A stretch of DNA of 33,147 nucleotides from Solirubrobacteraceae bacterium (GTDB lineage: Bacteria > Actinomycetota > Thermoleophilia > Solirubrobacterales > Solirubrobacteraceae). Shown piece by piece: positions 1 to 8,480 of the stretch. Where the stretch lies: positions 1 through 33,147 of the forward strand of contig JAUYGN010000092.1 of assembly GCA_030690545.1 (NCBI GenBank). Reading direction: 5' to 3'. The first letter of the stretch is position 1. Every line of letters starts with the position of its first letter. The notes under the pieces are model-generated. The model ran no database searches and was not told the origin of the DNA. It saw nothing but the letters and a program-made list of their open reading frames with translations. A program made the position numbers and the translations under genes.

Positions 1-1
1 C

Positions 2-985
2 CGCATCGCCCTCGGCGAGCGCGCAGCAGCGGGCGACGGTCTGCCGCAACGACTCGAACGTCTCCCGCGCCCCCGCGGGGACCGCCGGCGGCGCCTCGAC
101 GAGCGCTTCGATCCGCCCAAGGCGCTGGCCGCGACGGCGCGCTACCTGCTGATCGCGCGCGACGCGCTCGGGCGCGACGACCTCGCCGTCGTCAGCTACC
201 ACATGGGCATCGGCAACCTGCAGAACGTCCTGCGCGACTACGGCGAGGACGACGTCTCCTACGCGCGGCTGTACTTCGACTCGACCCCGCAGGAGCATGC
301 CGCGGCATACCGCCGGCTGGCGTCGCTCGGCGACGACTCCGCGACGTACCTGTGGCGGATCGCGGCGGCGCGCGAGATCATGCGCCTGTACCGCTCCGAT
401 CCCGACGAGCTCGATCGCATCTCGGAGCTGCAGAACGCGAAGAACTCCGCCGAGGAGGTGCTCCATCCACGCGCGGAGAGCGAGGTGTTCGCGAGCCCCT
501 CGGAGCTGCGCGACGCCTACGACGACGGCCGCATCGTCGCGCTGCCGCGCGCGCGGCTGCTGCAGCGCGGCATCGCGATCGATCGCGGGATGGGCGAGCT
601 CGCCGGCCGCATCGATCGCCCGCGCACGCTGTACCGCGGGCTGCGCGAGCCGGCGCTCGCGCTGCTGGCCTACATCGGCGCGGGCGTCAAGGCGATCTCA
701 GGCGACGAGCCGCTCGTCGTCACGAGCACCGTCCGCGACGAGCGCTACCAGCGGCTGCTGGTCAGGCGCAACAACCAGGCGACGCGAAACTACTCGCTGC
801 ACACGACCGGCTGGTCGTTCGACGTCCTGCGCGAGTACCGCTCGCGCGACCAGGCGCGCGCGTTCGAGTTCATGCTCGCGCGCCTGCAGTCGCACGACCT
901 GATCGCCTGGGTCCGGGAGCCCGCCGCGATCCACGTGACGGTGTCGGCCGAGGCCGAGCAGATCGCGAACGTGCTCAGGCCGTAG
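2..985 (+). CDS. Lytic transglycosylase / M15-like peptidase fusion, 5'-truncated
   Basis: The reading frame is open from the window edge, so the start lies upstream and 327 residues are visible. A likely internal ATG at 203 is not the true start, because the preceding codons encode a typical SLT-type continuation (RFDPPKALAATARYL, then VSYHMGIGNL). The catalytic Glu of the transglycosylase half lies outside the window. The C-terminal part has the arrangement SLHTTGWSFDV followed by AIHVTV, resembling the S-x-H-x(6)-D and H zinc ligands of M15 D,D-peptidases (DUF5715-like). The protein is therefore probably an exported bifunctional peptidoglycan hydrolase, cutting glycan strands and possibly peptide stems. 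It converges on transketolase with 28 bp between the stops. The transglycosylase call is good; the peptidase activity is inferred from motif spacing only. Confidence 0.75.
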   Translation, partial: RIALGERAAAGDGLPQRLERLPRPRGDRRRRLDERFDPPKALAATARYLLIARDALGRDDLAVVSYHMGIGNLQNVLRDYGEDDVSYARLYFDSTPQEHAAAYRRLASLGDDSATYLWRIAAAREIMRLYRSDPDELDRISELQNAKNSAEEVLHPRAESEVFASPSELRDAYDDGRIVALPRARLLQRGIAIDRGMGELAGRIDRPRTLYRGLREPALALLAYIGAGVKAISGDEPLVVTSTVRDERYQRLLVRRNNQATRNYSLHTTGWSFDVLREYRSRDQARAFEFMLARLQSHDLIAWVREPAAIHVTVSAEAEQIANVLRP

Positions 986-1013
986 AAGGCATGGGCGACC
1001 GGAGCTCGCCCCC

Positions 1014-2984
1014 CTACGCGAGCAGCTCGCGCACGTGCGCGGCGACGTTCTCGGGAGTGATGCCGAACTCCTCGAGGATCTTCTCGGCGGGCGCCGAGGC
1101 GCCGAAGCGGTCGACCGAGACGATCGCGTCGGCGTAGCGCTCCCAGCCCATCCGCACGCCGGCCTCGACCGAGACGGTCGGCAGATCCTGCAAGACCGCG
1201 TCCTGGTAGTCCTCGTCCTGCTGCTCGAAGAGCTCCCACGAGGGCATCGAGACGACGCGCACCGGCACGTCGAGCTGGTCGGCCGCGGCGAGCGCGACCC
1301 AGACCTCGCTGCCGGTGGCGATGATCGTCGCCTGCGCGTCGTCGTCGTCGGCGAGCACGTACGCGCCCTTGCCGACGCCCGCCGCGGCACCGTAGACGGA
1401 GCGATCGATCACCGGCAGGTCCTGGCGCGACAGCACGAGCGCGGCGGGACCTTCGAGATCCTCGAGGATCACGCGCCAGGCCTCGGCCGTCTCGTGCGCG
1501 TCGGCCGGGCGCAGGACGACGAGCCCGGGGATCGCGCGCAGCGCCGCGAGGTGCTCGACCGGCTGGTGCGTCGGGCCGTCCTCGCCGAGCGCGACGGAGT
1601 CGTGCGTGAAGACCCACGCCACCGGCAGCCCGGTCAGCGCCGACAGGCGGATCGCGCCGCGCATGTAGTCGGCGAACTGCATGAACGTCGAGCCGTACGG
1701 GCGGACGATGCCGCCGTGCGCGGCGATCCCGTTGACCGCACCGCCCATGCCGTGCTCGCGGACCCCGAAGAAGACGTTGCGCCCGGCCTTCTCGGCCGTG
1801 TAGCGCTCGGACTGCGGGAACTCGGTCTTCGTCGACTCCGACAGGTCGGCGGCACCGCCGACCATCGTCGGCGTGAACGGCTCGAACGCCGCCATCACCT
1901 TGGCGCCGGCGCTGCGGGTCGCGATCTTCGGCTTGTCCCAGTCGATCCGCAGCGCGTCGGCGAGGCCGGGCAGCGGCTTGCCGGCCCAGGCGAGGTCCCA
2001 CTCCTCGGCGAGCTCGGGATTCGCGGCGCGCCACGTCTGCAAGCGCTCCTTCCACTCCGCGTGCGCGGCGGCGCCCTCCTGCTTCATCGACGCGGCCGCG
2101 TAGGCCTCGTCGGGCACGTGGAAGTGCTTGTCCGGATCCCAGCCCATGACCTCCTTCGTCAGGCGCACCTCGTCCTCGCCGAGCGCCGCGCCGTGCGCCT
2201 TGCTCGAGCCGGACTTGTTCGGCGACGGATAGCCGATGATCGACTTGACGCGGATCAGCGACGGCTTGTCGGTGACCTGCTGGGCGGCCTTGATCGCCGT
2301 CTGCAGCGCGACCATGTCGTTGGCGTCATGGACGGCCGAGACGTCCCAGCCGTAGGCCTCGAAGCGCTTCTCGACGTCCTCCTTGTCGAAGCTCAGCGAC
2401 GTCGGGCCGTCGAGCGAGATGTCGTTGTCGTCGTAGAGGTAGACGATCCGGCCGAGGCCCAGCTGCCCGGCGAGCGACGCGGCCTCGGCGGCGATGCCCT
2501 CCATCAGGTCGCCGTCGGAGACGATCGCGTAGACGAAGTGGTTCTGGACCTCCTCGCCGTAGTGCTCGCGCAGGTACTGCTCGGCGAGCGCCATGCCGAC
2601 GCCGTTGGCGAAGCCGGCGCCGAGCGGCCCGGTCGTGACCTCGACGCCGGGCGTGACGTGGACGCGATCGCGCTCCGGGTGGCCCGGAGTCAGCGAGCCC
2701 CACTGGCGGAAGCGCTTGATCTCGTCCAGCGAGAGGTCGTAGCCGGTGAGGTGCAGGATCGCGTAGAGCAGCATCGAGCCATGGCCGGCGCTGAGCAGGA
2801 AGCGGTCGCGGTCGGGCCACTGCGGATCCGCCGGGTCGTGGCGCATGATGTGCCGGTACAGGACGAGCGCGGCCGGCGCCATCGCCATCGGAAGACCCGG
2901 ATGACCGGAGTTCGCCTTCTGGATCGCATCCATCGCGAGGACGCGGATGGAGTCGACGCAGAGCTGATCAGAATCGGAAGTCAT
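1014..2984 (-). CDS. tkt: Transketolase
   Basis: Thiamine-diphosphate enzyme of the non-oxidative pentose phosphate pathway, moving two-carbon ketol units between sugar phosphates in the cytoplasm. The 656-residue length fits the family. Visible landmarks are SGHPG (residues 26-30), AGHGS (66-70), GHPE near 101, the ThDP/Mg motif SDGDLMEG (156-163), the pyrimidine-domain segment [12 protein letters not shown] and the [19 protein letters not shown] loop. An upstream start at 3065 would add 27 residues that do not look like transketolase, so ATG 2984 is chosen. It has a -10-like GATACT seven nt upstream and no Shine-Dalgarno, suggesting leaderless transcription. No transaldolase or zwf gene is beside it, so it is not in the pentose-phosphate cluster common in actinobacteria. 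Confidence 0.95.
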   Translation of the reverse strand: MTSDSDQLCVDSIRVLAMDAIQKANSGHPGLPMAMAPAALVLYRHIMRHDPADPQWPDRDRFLLSAGHGSMLLYAILHLTGYDLSLDEIKRFRQWGSLTPGHPERDRVHVTPGVEVTTGPLGAGFANGVGMALAEQYLREHYGEEVQNHFVYAIVSDGDLMEGIAAEAASLAGQLGLGRIVYLYDDNDISLDGPTSLSFDKEDVEKRFEAYGWDVSAVHDANDMVALQTAIKAAQQVTDKPSLIRVKSIIGYPSPNKSGSSKAHGAALGEDEVRLTKEVMGWDPDKHFHVPDEAYAAASMKQEGAAAHAEWKERLQTWRAANPELAEEWDLAWAGKPLPGLADALRIDWDKPKIATRSAGAKVMAAFEPFTPTMVGGAADLSESTKTEFPQSERYTAEKAGRNVFFGVREHGMGGAVNGIAAHGGIVRPYGSTFMQFADYMRGAIRLSALTGLPVAWVFTHDSVALGEDGPTHQPVEHLAALRAIPGLVVLRPADAHETAEAWRVILEDLEGPAALVLSRQDLPVIDRSVYGAAAGVGKGAYVLADDDDAQATIIATGSEVWVALAAADQLDVPVRVVSMPSWELFEQQDEDYQDAVLQDLPTVSVEAGVRMGWERYADAIVSVDRFGASAPAEKILEEFGITPENVAAHVRELLA

Positions 2985-2991
2985 GTCGGGA

Positions 2992-3014
2992 AGTATCGAG
3001 ATCGGCGCGCCGAT
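2992..3014 (-). promoter_or_regulatory. tkt promoter -10 with adjacent palindrome
   Basis: On the minus strand GATACT (2992-2997) lies 7 nt before the tkt ATG. Immediately upstream is a perfect 14-bp palindrome, ATCGGCGCGCCGAT (3001-3014). It could be an operator for a dimeric regulator, or chance in GC-rich DNA. It sits in the 98-bp gap shared with the divergent HTH_42 gene. Confidence 0.35.
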
Positions 3015-3082
3015 ACGTCGCCTGCATCCTTCCGCGGCCGACGTCGCGGTCCGAGCGGACGGCATCTGTCACGTTGTCGAGC

Positions 3083-4213
3083 ATGCCCGATGAGCTCGAT
3101 TGGGAGGCCGTGCTGGCCTGGCGCGTCGCCCGCCACGGCCTCGCGCGGCGCGCCGCGGCCGATGCCTGGCCTGCGGTCGTGCAGCGCATCTGCGGCCTGC
3201 ACGCGCAGGTCCAGGCCGCGGCCGAGCTGACGCTCTGGGCGCGCGTGGAGGACCTCCCCGCGCAGGCCGTCACGCAGGCGCTGTGGGCCGACAGGTCGCT
3301 CGTGCGCACGTGGGCGATGCGCGGCACGCTGCACCTGCTGCCGGCCGCCGAGCTCGGCATGTGGGTCGGCGCGCAGGGCATGCTCAAGCCGCGCTACGAG
3401 TCGGCGAGCTGGCGCAAGGCGTTCGGCATGACGAGCGCCGAGGCGGCGGCCGTGCTCGACGCGATCCGCGCCGTGCTCGACGGCGAGCCGCTGACCCGCG
3501 ACGAGCTCGGCGAGGCCGTCGGCGCGCTGCTCGGCGACGACCGCCTCGGCGAGGCCGTGCGCGGGAGCTTCGGCACGATGCCCAAGCTGGCGGCCTTTCG
3601 CGGCGACGTCGTGTTCGCCGAGCCCGCCGGGCAGAAGGTGCGCTTCACGCGCCCGGACCGCTGGCTCGCGGCCGAATGGCGGCCCGATCCCGCGCGCGAG
3701 GCGATGGCGGCCGTCATCCGCCGCTACCTGGCCGTCAACGCTCCCGCCTCGCGCGAGACGTTCGCGCGCTGGTTCGGGATGGCGTCGGCGGCACAGGCCG
3801 GCAAGCTGATCGCCGCGCTCGGCGACGAGGTCGTCGAGGTCTCGGTGCAAGGAGCAGCGGGCTGGGTGCTGCGCGCGGACGTCGCCGGGATCGCCGCCGC
3901 GCGGCCGAGCGGGGTCGTCGCGCTGCTGCCGGCATTCGACCAGTACGTCGTCGCGGCGCCGCGCGACGACAGCCCGGTGCTGGCGGCAGAGCACAAGGAG
4001 CGGGTCTATCGCCGGCAGGGCTGGCTGTCGCCGGTGCTGCTCGTCGACGGCCGGATCGCGGGCGTCTGGCGCCACGAGCGCAAGGGCGGCTTCGTCGGCG
4101 TGACGATCGAGCCGTTCGCGGCGGTCGACGACGAGGTGCGCGCGGGCGCCGAGCGCGAGGCGCGGCGCCTGGCGCGCTACTTCGGCGACGAGCTCGAGCT
4201 CGTCTGGGCCTGA
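3083..4213 (+). CDS. HTH_42 (winged-helix) protein, AlkZ/YcaQ-like DNA glycosylase candidate
   Basis: 376-residue protein of the HTH_42 superfamily (PF06224), which includes AlkZ and YcaQ, glycosylases that unhook interstrand crosslinks and remove bulky alkyl adducts. Family hallmarks are IVxRICGLHAQ-like text near residues 34-44, TWAMRGTLHLLP about 75-86 and a C-terminal LVDGRIAGVWRHER segment. Residues 42-44 read QVQ, matching the QxQ catalytic motif described for the AlkZ-like branch rather than the QxD of YcaQ. ATG 3083 is chosen over TTG 3074. There is no clear Shine-Dalgarno; CACGTT seven nt upstream may be a leaderless -10. It is divergent from tkt. Fold assignment is secure; glycosylase activity is inferred, since many family members are annotated only as winged-helix proteins. 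Confidence 0.85.
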   Translation: MPDELDWEAVLAWRVARHGLARRAAADAWPAVVQRICGLHAQVQAAAELTLWARVEDLPAQAVTQALWADRSLVRTWAMRGTLHLLPAAELGMWVGAQGMLKPRYESASWRKAFGMTSAEAAAVLDAIRAVLDGEPLTRDELGEAVGALLGDDRLGEAVRGSFGTMPKLAAFRGDVVFAEPAGQKVRFTRPDRWLAAEWRPDPAREAMAAVIRRYLAVNAPASRETFARWFGMASAAQAGKLIAALGDEVVEVSVQGAAGWVLRADVAGIAAARPSGVVALLPAFDQYVVAAPRDDSPVLAAEHKERVYRRQGWLSPVLLVDGRIAGVWRHERKGGFVGVTIEPFAAVDDEVRAGAEREARRLARYFGDELELVWA

Positions 4214-4220
4214 CGCCCGT

Positions 4221-4244
4221 GGGCCGGTCGGCGGGCCGGTCGGC
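4221..4244 (+). repeat. 12-bp tandem duplication
   Basis: GGGCCGGTCGGC occurs twice in direct tandem (4221-4232 and 4233-4244) in the gap between the HTH_42 gene and the hydrolase. It may be replication slippage; no function is evident. Confidence 0.6.
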
Positions 4245-4295
4245 GCCGCGGGACGGCGGGTCGATCATCCGCATCGCGCGCCGCCAGATGGCGGC

Positions 4296-4301
4296 TATGG
4301 T
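4296..4301 (+). promoter_or_regulatory. -10-like hexamer of the alpha/beta hydrolase
   Basis: TATGGT followed by six nt, then the ATC codon at 4308. This spacing matches other leaderless starts in the window and is the main reason for proposing that translation begins at 4308. Confidence 0.35.
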
Positions 4302-4307
4302 GCGTCG

Positions 4308-5162
4308 ATCGGCAGCTTCCGTCACGCAGGGCATCGCATCGCCTACACGGAGTACGGCTCGGGCGCCCGGACCGTCGTGCTGATCCACGGCCTGCTGCTG
4401 TCGCAGCGGATGCACGAGCGCCTCGCGCACTCGCTCGCCGAGCACGGCAACCACGTCGTGACGATCGACCTGCTCGGGCACGGCCGGTCGGACCGCCCGA
4501 CCGAGCCGTCGAGCTACTCGACGGCGCTGTTCGCCGAGCAGGTCGTCGCGCTGCTCGACCATCTGGCCGTCGACGAGACGGTCGTCGTCGGAACGTCGCT
4601 CGGGGCGAACACCGCGCTCGAGGTCTGCCAGCACGCGCCCGCTCGCGTGCGCGGCATGGTCATCGAGATGCCGGTGCTCGACCACGCGCTGGTCGCCTGC
4701 CTCGTCGCGTTCGGCCCGCTCCTGGTCGGCCTCACGGCGGCGCAGCCGGCCGCGCGCCTGCTGGCGCTCGCGGCGCGCGCCGTGCCCAGCCGCCTGCTGC
4801 CGTTCTGGGGCGACATCGCGCTGGACACCGTGCGCCAGGACCCGGCACCGAGCGGGGCCGTCCTGCGGGGCCTGTTCTTCGGCCGCAGCGCCCCGCCGGC
4901 GGCGCAGCGCCGCGCGATGCTCGCGCCGGCGCTCGTGATCGGCCACCGCCGCGACCCGATCCACCCGCTGACGGACGCCGGCATGCTCGCCGACGAGCTG
5001 CCCAACGCGCAGCTCGTGGAGGCGAGCTCGCTCGTCGAGCTGCGGCTCACGCCCGAGCGTCTGACCGGTGAGATCGCGAGCTTTCTCGATGCCTGCTGGA
5101 TGCCCGCACGCCGCGGCGGGGCCGAGCGGAGCACGGCGACGGCGGCGGTCGCGTCGACATGA
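4308..5162 (+). CDS. Alpha/beta hydrolase, start codon problematic
   Basis: Alpha/beta hydrolase-fold protein (284 residues from 4308). Visible are the oxyanion motif LIHG (residues 25-28), DLLGHGRSD, and the nucleophile elbow GTSLG with Ser97. The usual late catalytic His is absent at SSLVELRLTPERL; GHRRDPIHP near the C-terminus (Asp216, His219) may supply the acid/base pair. The substrate is unknown. The first canonical in-frame start is GTG 4377, which would delete the first beta strands (FRHAGHRIAYTEYGSG). That text is in frame and family-like, so coding must begin earlier. The only upstream ATGs (4288, 4297) and the GTG at 4300 are in another frame. Either ATC 4308 initiates, or one base is missing or extra near 4300-4308. 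A conservative annotation would use 4377. Confidence 0.8.
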   Translation: MGSFRHAGHRIAYTEYGSGARTVVLIHGLLLSQRMHERLAHSLAEHGNHVVTIDLLGHGRSDRPTEPSSYSTALFAEQVVALLDHLAVDETVVVGTSLGANTALEVCQHAPARVRGMVIEMPVLDHALVACLVAFGPLLVGLTAAQPAARLLALAARAVPSRLLPFWGDIALDTVRQDPAPSGAVLRGLFFGRSAPPAAQRRAMLAPALVIGHRRDPIHPLTDAGMLADELPNAQLVEASSLVELRLTPERLTGEIASFLDACWMPARRGGAERSTATAAVAST

Positions 5163-5185
5163 CACGCACTGTGACCCAATCAGGC

Positions 5186-5191
5186 TAGGCT
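5186..5191 (+). promoter_or_regulatory. -10 hexamer, DUF3105 gene
   Basis: TAGGCT ends nine nt before ATG 5201 and there is no Shine-Dalgarno site, consistent with a very short or absent leader. The same hexamer precedes the GT4 gene on the minus strand at 17157-17162. Confidence 0.5.
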
Positions 5192-5200
5192 TCTGCGCCG

Positions 5201-5887
5201 ATGTCCAGCCGCCAGGAGGAGAAGGAGCAGCGCAAGCAGGAGCGCCTCGAGCGCGAGGCGAAGGCGGCGAAGGCCGCCAAGCGCAAGCGCCTGCTGCAGC
5301 TGATCGGCGGCGTGATCGTCGCAGGCGCGGTCGTCGCCGGCATCGCCTTCGCCGTGTCCAGCGCCGGCAACGGCACCAGCGAATCGGCCGGCGGCGCCGA
5401 TGTCGACACCGGCAGGCTCACCAGCGCCGCGTCCGACGCGGGCTGCGTCTACCGCGCCTTCCCCAACGAGGGCGAGGAGCACACGGCCGAACCGCTCACA
5501 GCGGAGGACTTCGAGACCAACCCGCCGACCTCGGGGACGCACAACCCCAACCCGGCTCCGGACGGCCTGTACGTGACCGGCAACGAGCCGGCGATCGAGA
5601 ACTGGGTCCACACGCTCGAGCACGGCCGTGTCCTCTTCCAGTACAAGCCCGGCACCGACGAGGCGGTCGTGTCACAGCTCGAGGCGCTCTTCAACGAGGA
5701 CGTCGCGGGCAGCGGCGGGGGCTACCACAGCGTCCTGATGCAGAACAACACGGACATGCCGTTCGAGGTCGCTGCGGTCGCCTGGCGCCACTACATGGCG
5801 TGCGAGACGTTCACCCCGCGGACGATCGAGGCGCTGCGGGTCTTCCGCGACGAGCTCGTCGACAAGGGCCCCGAGACCGTTCCGTAG
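5201..5887 (+). CDS. DUF3105 membrane-anchored protein
   Basis: 228-residue protein with a highly charged Lys/Glu/Arg/Ala N-terminus (1-33, probably a cytoplasmic helix), one transmembrane segment (about 36-56) and an extracytoplasmic DUF3105 domain. The domain shows the conserved TNPPTSGTHN (about 106-115) and HTLEHGRVLFQY (about 145-156) motifs, His-rich segments that could bind metal. The role of the family is unknown. Start ATG 5201 is supported by the -10-like TAGGCT just upstream. It stands alone between the hydrolase and the VOC gene. Confidence 0.85.
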   Translation: MSSRQEEKEQRKQERLEREAKAAKAAKRKRLLQLIGGVIVAGAVVAGIAFAVSSAGNGTSESAGGADVDTGRLTSAASDAGCVYRAFPNEGEEHTAEPLTAEDFETNPPTSGTHNPNPAPDGLYVTGNEPAIENWVHTLEHGRVLFQYKPGTDEAVVSQLEALFNEDVAGSGGGYHSVLMQNNTDMPFEVAAVAWRHYMACETFTPRTIEALRVFRDELVDKGPETVP

Positions 5888-5982
5888 GTCAGCGTCGCCC
5901 GCCCGCCGCGCCGATGTCGCGGCGCAGCGATGAGTTTCTCCGGTCCGGCCGGTCTATGGACCATCTGATCACCTGACCGGCT

Positions 5983-5987
5983 GGAGG
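5983..5987 (+). promoter_or_regulatory. Shine-Dalgarno of the VOC gene
   Basis: GGAGG four nt before ATG 5992. This is one of the few strong ribosome-binding sites in the window and it fixes the start of the VOC gene. Confidence 0.8.
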
Positions 5988-5991
5988 AACC

Positions 5992-6432
5992 ATGGCCACG
6001 CAATCTCGCCTCATCTTCGTGAACCTTCCCGTCAGCGACGTCACCGCGTCGATGACGTACTTCGAGGCGCTCGGCTTCGGCTTCGACGAGAAGTTCACCG
6101 ACGCCTCCTGCGCCTGCATGATCGTCAGCGACCAAGCCTACGTGATGCTGCTCGACAGGACGCGCTTCGCCGACTTCACGAGCAGGCCGATCGCCGACGC
6201 GCACGCGTCGACCGAGGCGATCGTCTGCGTCTCGGCCGAGGATCGCGCCGGCGTCGACGCGTTTGCCGACGCCGGCCTGGCCGCAGGCGGGACGCCCGCC
6301 GGTGAGCCGATGGACTACGGGTTCATGTACGGCCGCAGCTTCCACGACCTCGACGGCCACCTCTGGGAGGTCATGTGGATGAGCCAGGAGGCCGTCGAGC
6401 AGGGCCCCGCCGAGATGACCGTCAACGGGTAG
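5992..6432 (+). CDS. VOC family protein (glyoxalase/extradiol dioxygenase fold)
   Basis: 146-residue cytoplasmic protein with two beta-alpha-beta-beta-beta units of the vicinal oxygen chelate superfamily. It opens with [21 protein letters not shown] and ends with [15 protein letters not shown], where the Glu is a typical metal ligand. The sequence resembles the subgroup often annotated only as VOC or glyoxalase-like, without known substrate; some relatives are antibiotic-binding or lyase enzymes. A strong Shine-Dalgarno precedes it and a 13-bp stem hairpin follows, so it is probably monocistronic. Confidence 0.88.
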   Translation: MATQSRLIFVNLPVSDVTASMTYFEALGFGFDEKFTDASCACMIVSDQAYVMLLDRTRFADFTSRPIADAHASTEAIVCVSAEDRAGVDAFADAGLAAGGTPAGEPMDYGFMYGRSFHDLDGHLWEVMWMSQEAVEQGPAEMTVNG

Positions 6433-6442
6433 CGCGCGACCG

Positions 6443-6484
6443 GCAGTCCCGGCGCGTTTGGCCTCCGCCGTGCGCCGGGACTGC
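6443..6484 (+). terminator. Hairpin after the VOC gene
   Basis: GCAGTCCCGGCGC (6443-6455) pairs perfectly with GCGCCGGGACTGC (6472-6484), a 13-bp stem with a 16-nt loop starting 11 nt after the stop. There is no clear U-tract, as is common for actinobacterial terminators. The rest of the gap to 6600 shows nothing else convincing. Confidence 0.7.
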
Positions 6485-6599
6485 TCGAGCGCTGCGATCG
6501 CCCGCAGGCCGGGGCCCCAACCGGACCCGGCGCTGATCGGCCAGCCCCGCTGCAAGCGGGCGTGCGGGACCGCACCCCGGCGGCGGTCATGGTGTTGAC

Positions 6600-8327
6600 A
6601 TGTCGATGCGCCGGATCGCCGCTCTGCTCGTCGCCGCGGGCCTGCTCGCCTGGCTCGCCGCGCCGGCGCTGTCGTCGCGGCCGTTCGTCCCGCGCGCGAT
6701 CGAGTTCTCCCAGACGCTGGACGCCCGCGGCTGGGCGCGCGACGCCGACGGCGCCTGGCGCTCGCCGGTCGTGCGGGCTCCGAAGCGCTTCGATCTCGTC
6801 GGCCTGCGGTGGGCGCGGTCCAGCGGCGAGCCCGAGACGCGGATCCGCGTGCGCGACGCGGACGGGCGCTGGAATCGCTGGACGCTGATGGCACACGACC
6901 ACGGCGGCGGATCGGGCGCGGAGCCCGTCTGGGCGGGCGGCGCGGACGCCTACCAGCTGCGCATGAGCGAGCGGCCGCGCGCGCTGCGCGCGCGCTTCGT
7001 CAACGCGACCGGCAGCGCGACCCGCGCCGACCGCGTGAAGACGACGCTGCGACGCGCCGCGCATGACGCCTTCGCGACGCTCTCCGGCGCCGCGGCGCGC
7101 GCCCAGACGCCCGCCCCCGGCAGCCGCGCGGCACCGGCGATCATCCCGCGCGAGGCCTGGGGCGGCGACCAGTGCGCACCGCGCTCCGCGCCGTCCTACG
7201 GCAACGTGCAGCTCGGCGTCGTGCACCACACCGTCAACGCGAACTCCTACGCGCCGCAGGACAGCGCCGCGATCGTGCTGTCGATCTGCCGCTATCACCG
7301 CAACACGAACGGCTGGCGCGACGTCGGCTACAACTTCCTCGTCGACCGCTACGGACAGATCTTCGAAGGTCGTGCGGGCGGGGTCGACCAGGCCGTGATC
7401 GGCGCCCAGGCGCAGGGCTACAACGGCGTCTCGACCGGCGTGGCGAACATCGGCACGTTCTCGCAGGCACCGCAGACGGCTGCCGGCGTCAGCGCGACCG
7501 CCGAGCTGCTCGCCTGGAAGCTGGCCCTGCACGGCGTCCCGGTCGCCGGCCAGGTGCGCGTGACGTCGGCGGGCGGGCCATCCAACCGCTTCTCGAACGG
7601 CTCCTCGGTGACGTTCGCGCGCATCGCGGCGCATCGCGACGCCAACAGAACCGCCTGCCCCGGCGACGCGTTCTTCGCTCAGCTGCCGCAGATCCGCGCC
7701 CAGGCGGCGACGCTCGCGCCGCAGTACGCGTTCACCGCGCCCGCCGGCCTCGTATCGCTCGAGTCACCGCGAACGACGCTCTCCTATCCCCAGAAGGCAC
7801 AGCTCTCCGGCCGCGCGACGACCGCCGACGGCGCCCCCCTCGCCGGCGCGCCGATCTCGCTGCAGGTCGCCGGCACGAAGGCGGCGGTCACGCTCGCGCG
7901 GACGACGACCCGCGCCGACGGCAGCTGGAGCGCGGAGCTGCAGACGCAGTACTCGCGGCGCCTGCACGCGGTCGCGCGCGTGCCCTCCGGCGCGCTCGTC
8001 AGCTCGCGGCCGCTCGACGTGCAGGTCGCGCCACGCGTGCTGCTGCGCACGCCGCCGGCGCGCGTCACGGCACGGCGGCACTTCACGGTGCGCGGGACGC
8101 TGAGCCCGCGCCGCCCGCGCGTCGTGCTCGAGGTCGCGCGGCGCGGTTCGGACCGCAAGTATCACACGGTCGCCCGATTGCCGGTAAAGGTGCGCAACGG
8201 CAGCTTCACCACCCGCGTCCAGCTGCGCCGAGCCAGCCAGCACCGCCTGCGGGTGACGTTCGCCGGCGATGCCCGCAACCGCGCCGCGCGCTCGAGCGAT
8301 CGCTTTCTGCGGGCCGTGTCGCGCTGA
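6600..8327 (+). CDS. Secreted PGRP-type N-acetylmuramoyl-L-alanine amidase
   Basis: 575-residue exported protein. Residues 1-26 form a signal peptide (MRR, hydrophobic core, APALSS). Residues 30-150 are a beta-rich region of the kind found before PGRP domains in actinobacteria. The amidase_2/PGRP domain runs about 180-360: IIPREAWGGD, VVHHTVN with zinc ligand His209 or His210, GWRDVGYNFLVDRYGQIFEGR, and the second and third ligands in AAHRDANRTACPGD (His345, Cys353). The C-terminal 200 residues look like two Ig-like beta domains. It probably cleaves the bond between MurNAc and L-Ala in peptidoglycan. ATG 6606 is an alternative start. No strong Shine-Dalgarno is seen. Confidence 0.9.
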   Translation: MSMRRIAALLVAAGLLAWLAAPALSSRPFVPRAIEFSQTLDARGWARDADGAWRSPVVRAPKRFDLVGLRWARSSGEPETRIRVRDADGRWNRWTLMAHDHGGGSGAEPVWAGGADAYQLRMSERPRALRARFVNATGSATRADRVKTTLRRAAHDAFATLSGAAARAQTPAPGSRAAPAIIPREAWGGDQCAPRSAPSYGNVQLGVVHHTVNANSYAPQDSAAIVLSICRYHRNTNGWRDVGYNFLVDRYGQIFEGRAGGVDQAVIGAQAQGYNGVSTGVANIGTFSQAPQTAAGVSATAELLAWKLALHGVPVAGQVRVTSAGGPSNRFSNGSSVTFARIAAHRDANRTACPGDAFFAQLPQIRAQAATLAPQYAFTAPAGLVSLESPRTTLSYPQKAQLSGRATTADGAPLAGAPISLQVAGTKAAVTLARTTTRADGSWSAELQTQYSRRLHAVARVPSGALVSSRPLDVQVAPRVLLRTPPARVTARRHFTVRGTLSPRRPRVVLEVARRGSDRKYHTVARLPVKVRNGSFTTRVQLRRASQHRLRVTFAGDARNRAARSSDRFLRAVSR

Positions 8328-8468
8328 GGCACGCGGACACTCCTGCCGCGCAACCGTAGGGCGCGCGGACGCACGCTCGCAACGAGCGGTTCACGGACTC
8401 GACACGGTTCGCACACGACGTCGAAACGGCGGACTGCCAGCGTGCTGCGCACACCCCGCGAAGGTTTT

Positions 8469-8474
8469 GAGGAG
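8469..8474 (+). promoter_or_regulatory. Shine-Dalgarno setting the narK-like start
   Basis: GAGGAG lies six nt before GTG 8481 and inside the longer reading frame that begins at 8442. This favours GTG 8481 as the start. Confidence 0.75.
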
Positions 8475-8480
8475 CAACGT

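Noticed and set aside
1035-3230. Long plus-strand open frame of 731 codons across transketolase
   Set aside because: Antisense to a clear tkt gene; its translation is Arg/Asp/Leu/Val-rich low-complexity text, typical of GC-rich shadow frames.
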